DNA of 50,907 nucleotides from the NCBI GenBank assembly GCA_964393215.1, contig CAYMSW010000002.1, positions 1 through 50,907 of the forward strand. The letters are read 5' to 3'. The first letter of the stretch is position 1; each line of letters opens with the position of its first letter. This stretch comes from CAYFNK01 sp964393215. GTDB taxonomy: Archaea > Nanobdellota > Nanobdellia > SCGC-AAA011-G17 > PNOQ01. Below, one piece after another: positions 47,610 to 50,907 of the stretch. The position numbers were made by a program, and so were the translations under genes. A model generated the notes under the pieces. The model saw only the letters and a program-made list of their open reading frames with translations, did not search any database and had not been told where the DNA came from.

Positions 47610-49179
47610 ATGGATAAAAGAGGTATTAGTCCGCTTATTGCAACTGTACTGTTGATTGGTTATTATTATTGCTATTATTATATTCTTTTTTCTGAGGGGT
47701 GTTACTGATGAACAAATTGATACTCAGCAAAGCATCATTGATCTTCATTCTTATGATTTGGAAATAGATTTTTCTTGTACTTATGATGATACTAATTACA
47801 TTGTCGAATCCTTGATTGAAAATAAAGGTAGGCACTTGTTGGAAAGAATTTTGGTGAGATTTGGTGATGATGTGCGCGTTGTGGAAAATATTGACCTGGA
47901 AAAATATGAATCTAGAATATACTGTTTTGATGGTCTTAGCTCTAATGATAACAAACTTGAGATAATTCCAATGGTATTTTTTGAAGATGTGTGGGAATCT
48001 CTTCTTTGGTTTAGTAAAACTAGAGAATGTTCTATTGGCCCTGTGAGCTGTGAACCTGGTCCCCAGTTGTCTGTTCCTGGCGAAATTGATTTTGGAGATG
48101 TTCTTTTTGATGGATTTGAAACTCTTCCTTTGGTTCTTGCTAATACTGGAATGGAAGCTTTGGTAATAGATAGCATATCTGACGACCCCTCTGATGAATT
48201 TGAATATACCCTTCCGTCGTTACCTGCGACTGTTCCGTCTGGTAGTGATTTAGTTATAGATATTACCTTCTCCCCTGGAAGTGTCGATATTTTTCCTTAT
48301 GATGTTGAAATAATTAGTGATGATCCTAATAGTCCCACTATTGTTTCTCTTATTGGTGAAGGGGTTACTGAAATTGTTCAGTATGGTTGTACTGATCCAG
48401 AAGCTAATAATTATGAGGAGGGAGTTTTAGTTTGTGATGAAACTTCCCATCCTATTGAATGTGGTGGTAGTCTTGATCCATATTGTTGTTGTGAGTATTA
48501 TCTTGAAGGTCTTGACGCTGATATTGTTTTGGCTTTGGATACTTCTGCTAGTCTTTCTGGTGAAATTCAGGATTTGATAGATGCATCCATAGATCTTGTC
48601 AATTGGTTATCACTTAGTGAAGATCATGCTTGGCTTGGGTTAGTTAAATTTGAGAGCGAGGCAACCATATTATCTGATTTGAGTTATAATTCTGGAGATT
48701 TGCTTACTATTATTAATGGATTAACTACTGGTGGGAGCACTTACACTGGTGAAGGATTGTTATTTTCTACTGATTTGTTGAACAGCTCGGTATTGGGCTC
48801 TCTTGATAGACCAGATACAGAACACCCAGATTATATTGTTGTTGTAACTGATGGAATACCTACTTTCCCTACTGAGAACGATCCGGTTCCTTATGACTGT
48901 GATTATGTTGATCCCCTTTGTCAATGTTATGACCCTCCACAAGAGTGGGGTGCCAATCCAGTTCCGTTTGTGTATGCATGTGACGTTGCAACTCAGGCTA
49001 AGAATGTTATGGGAATAGAGATATTCACTATTGCTGTTGGTGGTAGTCTTGGTGTTGCAGATGAGTTTTTGAGGGATTATATAGCCAGCCCACAGGATGG
49101 AGAACTTGAGTACGCTTATACTATAGAAGATTATGGTGCATTGCAAGCCGTTTTCGCTCAGCTTTCTGGCGGTGGATAA
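47610..49179 (+). CDS. Pilin-leader protein with vWA domain, frameshift near the 5' end
   Basis: From the ATG the sequence reads MDKRGISPLIATVLLIG, the leader of archaeal type IV pilin-like proteins, then goes out of frame. The frame carrying the rest of the protein begins at about 47656 and reads VIIIAIIIFFFLRGVTDEQ, the direct continuation of the leader; the switch lies at about 47655-47661 (one base too many or two too few). After the stalk come a Hydin/ASPM-like (choice-of-anchor D) beta domain (about residues 135-225 of the second frame), a Cys-rich segment and a vWA domain (about 278-500) with an intact MIDAS: DTSAS, STYTG and VVTDG. It could be an adhesive pilus tip. The frameshift may be real or an assembly error. 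Confidence 0.7.
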
Positions 49180-49192
49180 TTTAAAACAAAAA

Positions 49193-49201
49193 CTATTTAT
49201 A
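49193..49201 (+). promoter_or_regulatory. TATA-like box before the 197-aa surface protein
   Basis: CTATTTATA ends 26 bases before the ATG at 49228 and overlaps a possible start at 49201, which therefore cannot be on the transcript. It decides the start at 49228. Confidence 0.5.
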
Positions 49202-49227
49202 TGACTGAAATAAATGTAGATAATATG

Positions 49228-49821
49228 AAGTATAGAACTAATTTTATTGTCGTTGGTATGGTCGTTCTTATTGTAATTTTTGGTGCAGCTCAAGCTTTGA
49301 AAGATTATCATTTTGAATCTGTTACTGGGAGTGCAATTACTGGTGAGATTGAAATTGAGTCTCTGAATGAAGCAGAAGAACCAATGGTTGCTGTACTGTT
49401 AGATACTGAAGATAAAAAATTCAAAGAAGATGTTCTTAATTTGTTAGATGAGAAAGATGGTATTCCTTTAGAATTGAGTGAAACTAGAATACCTGCGCGT
49501 GCTGATGATTCTTATTTGTTTGTTGAATGGAGAAACAAGTTGAATTTATTATCTCTTTATATGAAAAAAGGAGAAGGGAGTCCTAATTTTGAAATATGGG
49601 GTCCTGGAAATACAAAAATTGCTTCTGGTGAATTAACTGATGAATACAAGTGGTACCATTTTAAAGTCTCTTCTGAGAAGATGAGTTCTGAAAGTTATGC
49701 TATTTTTAATATCTACACTGGAGAGGGTGGAACTATTGAAGTGGATAAGGTCCTTGGTGTTCAAAAAGAGGATAGTGGTCTCGCTAAATTGACTGGAATG
49801 ATGATTGGAAGGATAGTTTAG
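49228..49821 (+). CDS. Anchored surface protein with TG motifs
   Basis: 197 residues. N-terminal membrane helix (YRTNFIVVGMVVLIVIFGAAQAL), then FESVTGSAITGEIEIES, an acidic region, a beta-rich domain (DDSYLFVEWRNKLNLLSLYM...FEIWGPGNTKIASGEL...WYHFKV) and a C-terminus that ends with SGLAKLTGMMIGRIV. The domain looks like a small jelly-roll or carbohydrate-module-like fold, but I cannot name it. As in the other surface proteins, h-TG motifs lie at both ends. Start chosen from the TATA position. Confidence 0.7.
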   Translation, partial: KYRTNFIVVGMVVLIVIFGAAQALKDYHFESVTGSAITGEIEIESLNEAEEPMVAVLLDTEDKKFKEDVLNLLDEKDGIPLELSETRIPARADDSYLFVEWRNKLNLLSLYMKKGEGSPNFEIWGPGNTKIASGELTDEYKWYHFKVSSEKMSSESYAIFNIYTGEGGTIEVDKVLGVQKEDSGLAKLTGMMIGRIV

Positions 49822-49855
49822 ATAATTTTATAACATTCTCAGGTTTCTTTTTTGT

Positions 49856-50380
49856 ATGACTCATAATCTTCATTATTCTAGAAATGATTTCAAGTTGGGT
49901 TATTTGTGTAATTCTCTTGCCGAAAATGGTGTTCTTGAAGAGAATCTTATTTCATTTACTGAAGAAGCTGGTTTGGCTAAGGGATCTAGACCTGGTACTG
50001 CGAAATATCTTTTTTCTAGGAGTCTAAAACATGTTGGTACTGTTGCTGGTCTTGGCTTGGCTGGTTTGTTATTTGCTTTTGTTTCAGATTTAACTGATGG
50101 AAATATAAATCTTCCACTTAATTTTTATGGAATATCTTACTTATTTGGAGTTGTTGCAGGATATTGTGATTGGTATAGTGAGTATGACAATCATTCTCTT
50201 CATGAAGTAGAGTCTCCTAAAAAGAAAGCTAACGAATTTCGTTCTAAATTATATACAAGGTATTATGATGAAATATCTGACATATTGAAAAAAGAAGAGG
50301 TGGGAAGAGAAGAGGAGAAGTTACAGAAGTTGCAGGTGTTAATGATGTTACAATCAGAAGGAGTTTCACAATCCTTTTAA
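49856..50380 (+). CDS. Membrane protein with C-terminus derived from an out-of-frame TFB fragment
   Basis: 174 residues. Starts MTHNLHYSRNDFKLGYL, with a polar N-terminal part, two membrane helices (about residues 60-82 and 92-110) and a charged helical tail (EEVGREEEKLQKLQVLMMLQSEGVSQSF). Bases 50315-50359, in the tail, align to tfb 41757-41801 in another frame, so these last residues are not native to the family or are a product of overprinting. Family unknown. TATA-like TTTTATA (49826-49832) is 23 bases upstream of the ATG. Confidence 0.65.
   Translation: MTHNLHYSRNDFKLGYLCNSLAENGVLEENLISFTEEAGLAKGSRPGTAKYLFSRSLKHVGTVAGLGLAGLLFAFVSDLTDGNINLPLNFYGISYLFGVVAGYCDWYSEYDNHSLHEVESPKKKANEFRSKLYTRYYDEISDILKKEEVGREEEKLQKLQVLMMLQSEGVSQSF
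50315..50359 (+). repeat. TFB fragment, out-of-frame copy
   Basis: 41 of 45 bases match tfb 41757-41801 without gaps. In the tfb frame it would encode EVTEVAGVNDVTIR, but the host gene reads it in a different phase as EKLQKLQVLMMLQSE. No other part of tfb is visible around it. Confidence 0.85.
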
Positions 50381-50402
50381 TTGGTTTTAGTTTCCTTTTT
50401 CT

Positions 50403-50882
50403 ATGTTTGCATTTGGACATTTATTTATTGGGTGGTTAATCGGATTATTTGTTGGAAATATTCGTGGAAAGAAATTATCTGATTTGTCTTGGGGGCTTTT
50501 ACTGTTTGGTTCTGTTTTACCAGATATTGATTATTTATTTGATTGGGTTTTTAGTGCTGGTGTACATAGGATGTTTACACACTCTTTGTTATTTGTTGTT
50601 GTTTCATTTATTGTTTGTTATATTGTATTGAAGTTTATGAAGTTAGAGAAGTATTCTTGGTTATTTGCTTTGGGGATTTTTAGTCACGTTGTTGTTGATA
50701 TGTTTTGGCCGATGGGTGTTACTTTGTTTTATCCTTTTACTAACTTTATTTCTTTTAATCTTATTAGTAATTCTGTTGGTGGTGTTGGTATTTCTAGAGC
50801 TGGATTATTAATGTTAGATTCTGCTTTTGGTATTATTTGGTTGAGTATATTGTTTTTGAAAGGAAAGATAAAATTGAGTTAA
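50403..50882 (+). CDS. YdjM/LexA-binding-type membrane metal-dependent hydrolase family protein
   Basis: 159 residues, four or five membrane helices. The family motifs are present: GHLFIGWLIG, LFGSVLPDIDYL (D-x-D), HRMFTHSLLF (HR..THS) and LGIFSHVVVDMFWP (SH...D), which form the putative metal site, ending PMGVTLFYPF. This is the membrane-bound metal-dependent hydrolase (YdjM/DUF457-like) group; its substrate is not established. Start ATG at 50403 is clear. TTTTAAT at 50374-50380 is a weak TATA candidate. Confidence 0.85.
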   Translation: MFAFGHLFIGWLIGLFVGNIRGKKLSDLSWGLLLFGSVLPDIDYLFDWVFSAGVHRMFTHSLLFVVVSFIVCYIVLKFMKLEKYSWLFALGIFSHVVVDMFWPMGVTLFYPFTNFISFNLISNSVGGVGISRAGLLMLDSAFGIIWLSILFLKGKIKLS

Positions 50883-50907
50883 AGAGAAAGGTTTAAATAA
50901 TAATTTT

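Noticed and set aside
1..50907. Alternative genetic code
   Set aside because: TAA, TAG and TGA all end well-recognised genes (for example tyrS, gltX, aIF2-gamma), with no in-frame stops inside conserved genes except the local frameshift near 47.66 kb.

Overview
The window is a gene-dense, AT-rich archaeal segment. The genes include aIF2-gamma, aIF5B, TFB, eukaryote-like ribosomal proteins (L7Ae, S28e, L24e, S6e, S8e, S15, S3Ae, L37e), an LSm protein, Kae1 and archaeal-type TyrRS and GluRS. Most starts have a TATA-like box 20-27 nt upstream, so many mRNAs look leaderless; a minority of genes carry a Shine-Dalgarno sequence. Small genome style, many large surface proteins with one membrane anchor, the CxxC-x17-CxxC protein and the pilin-like KRGQ/KRGIS leaders point to a DPANN archaeon, most likely of the Woesearchaeota/Pacearchaeota type (inference). 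A run of 10 N at 18191-18200 shows this is a draft, probably metagenomic, assembly. No intergenic stretch exceeds about 250 bases and I saw no CRISPR array or insertion sequence.

Layout. 1-4400: end of a secreted Ig/Fn3-like protein, membrane proteins, a large nucleotidyltransferase-HEPN-like protein and small zinc/unknown proteins. 4400-7200: Dus, a secreted CARDB-like protein, DUF2905 and a three-gene operon ending in a stand-alone receiver protein. 7200-9500: LspA, TyrRS, and a proteasome-beta-like Ntn hydrolase bracketed by a duplicated 84-bp tail of tyrS. 9500-12200: a minus-strand cluster of two nucleotidyltransferase-like proteins, a small membrane protein and a methyltransferase, then a PUA-like protein. 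12200-15900: an unknown protein, a probable lipoprotein, GluRS and an alpha/beta hydrolase. 15900-21400: translation block (L7Ae, S28e, L24e, unknown; aIF5B, S6e) interrupted by a minus-strand HD-domain protein of RelA/SpoT-hydrolase type. 21400-26500: aIF2-gamma, tRNA-Gln plus a Sua5/TsaC gene, ProC-SET operon, S15-S3Ae. 26500-38130: a surface block of two paralogous Ig-like proteins (one with an inserted six-unit BNR region), tRNA-Val, and a two-gene unit of a pilin-leader protein and a 1964-residue protein with a lysozyme/transglycosylase-like domain. 38130-42500: tRNA-Leu, Tdk, L37e-LSm, S8e, TFB and a coiled-coil protein followed by a displaced reading frame. 42500-50907: more anchored surface proteins, GrpB-like and 2H phosphoesterase proteins, a YchF-like GTPase, a nucleotidyltransferase, Kae1, a frameshifted vWA protein, and membrane proteins including a YdjM-like one.

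How the genes work together. TsaC and Kae1 are two parts of the t6A tRNA modification pathway. LspA has a plausible substrate in the window, the lipoprotein ending at 12928. Four surface proteins share a short hydrophobic-TG motif next to both their N-terminal membrane segment and their C-terminus, which suggests a common sorting or processing signal. The most unusual observations are the tyrS-tail duplication around the Ntn hydrolase gene, an out-of-frame TFB fragment inside another gene near 50.3 kb, the paired TG motifs, the BNR insertion, and the giant transglycosylase-like protein in an organism type not expected to have peptidoglycan.
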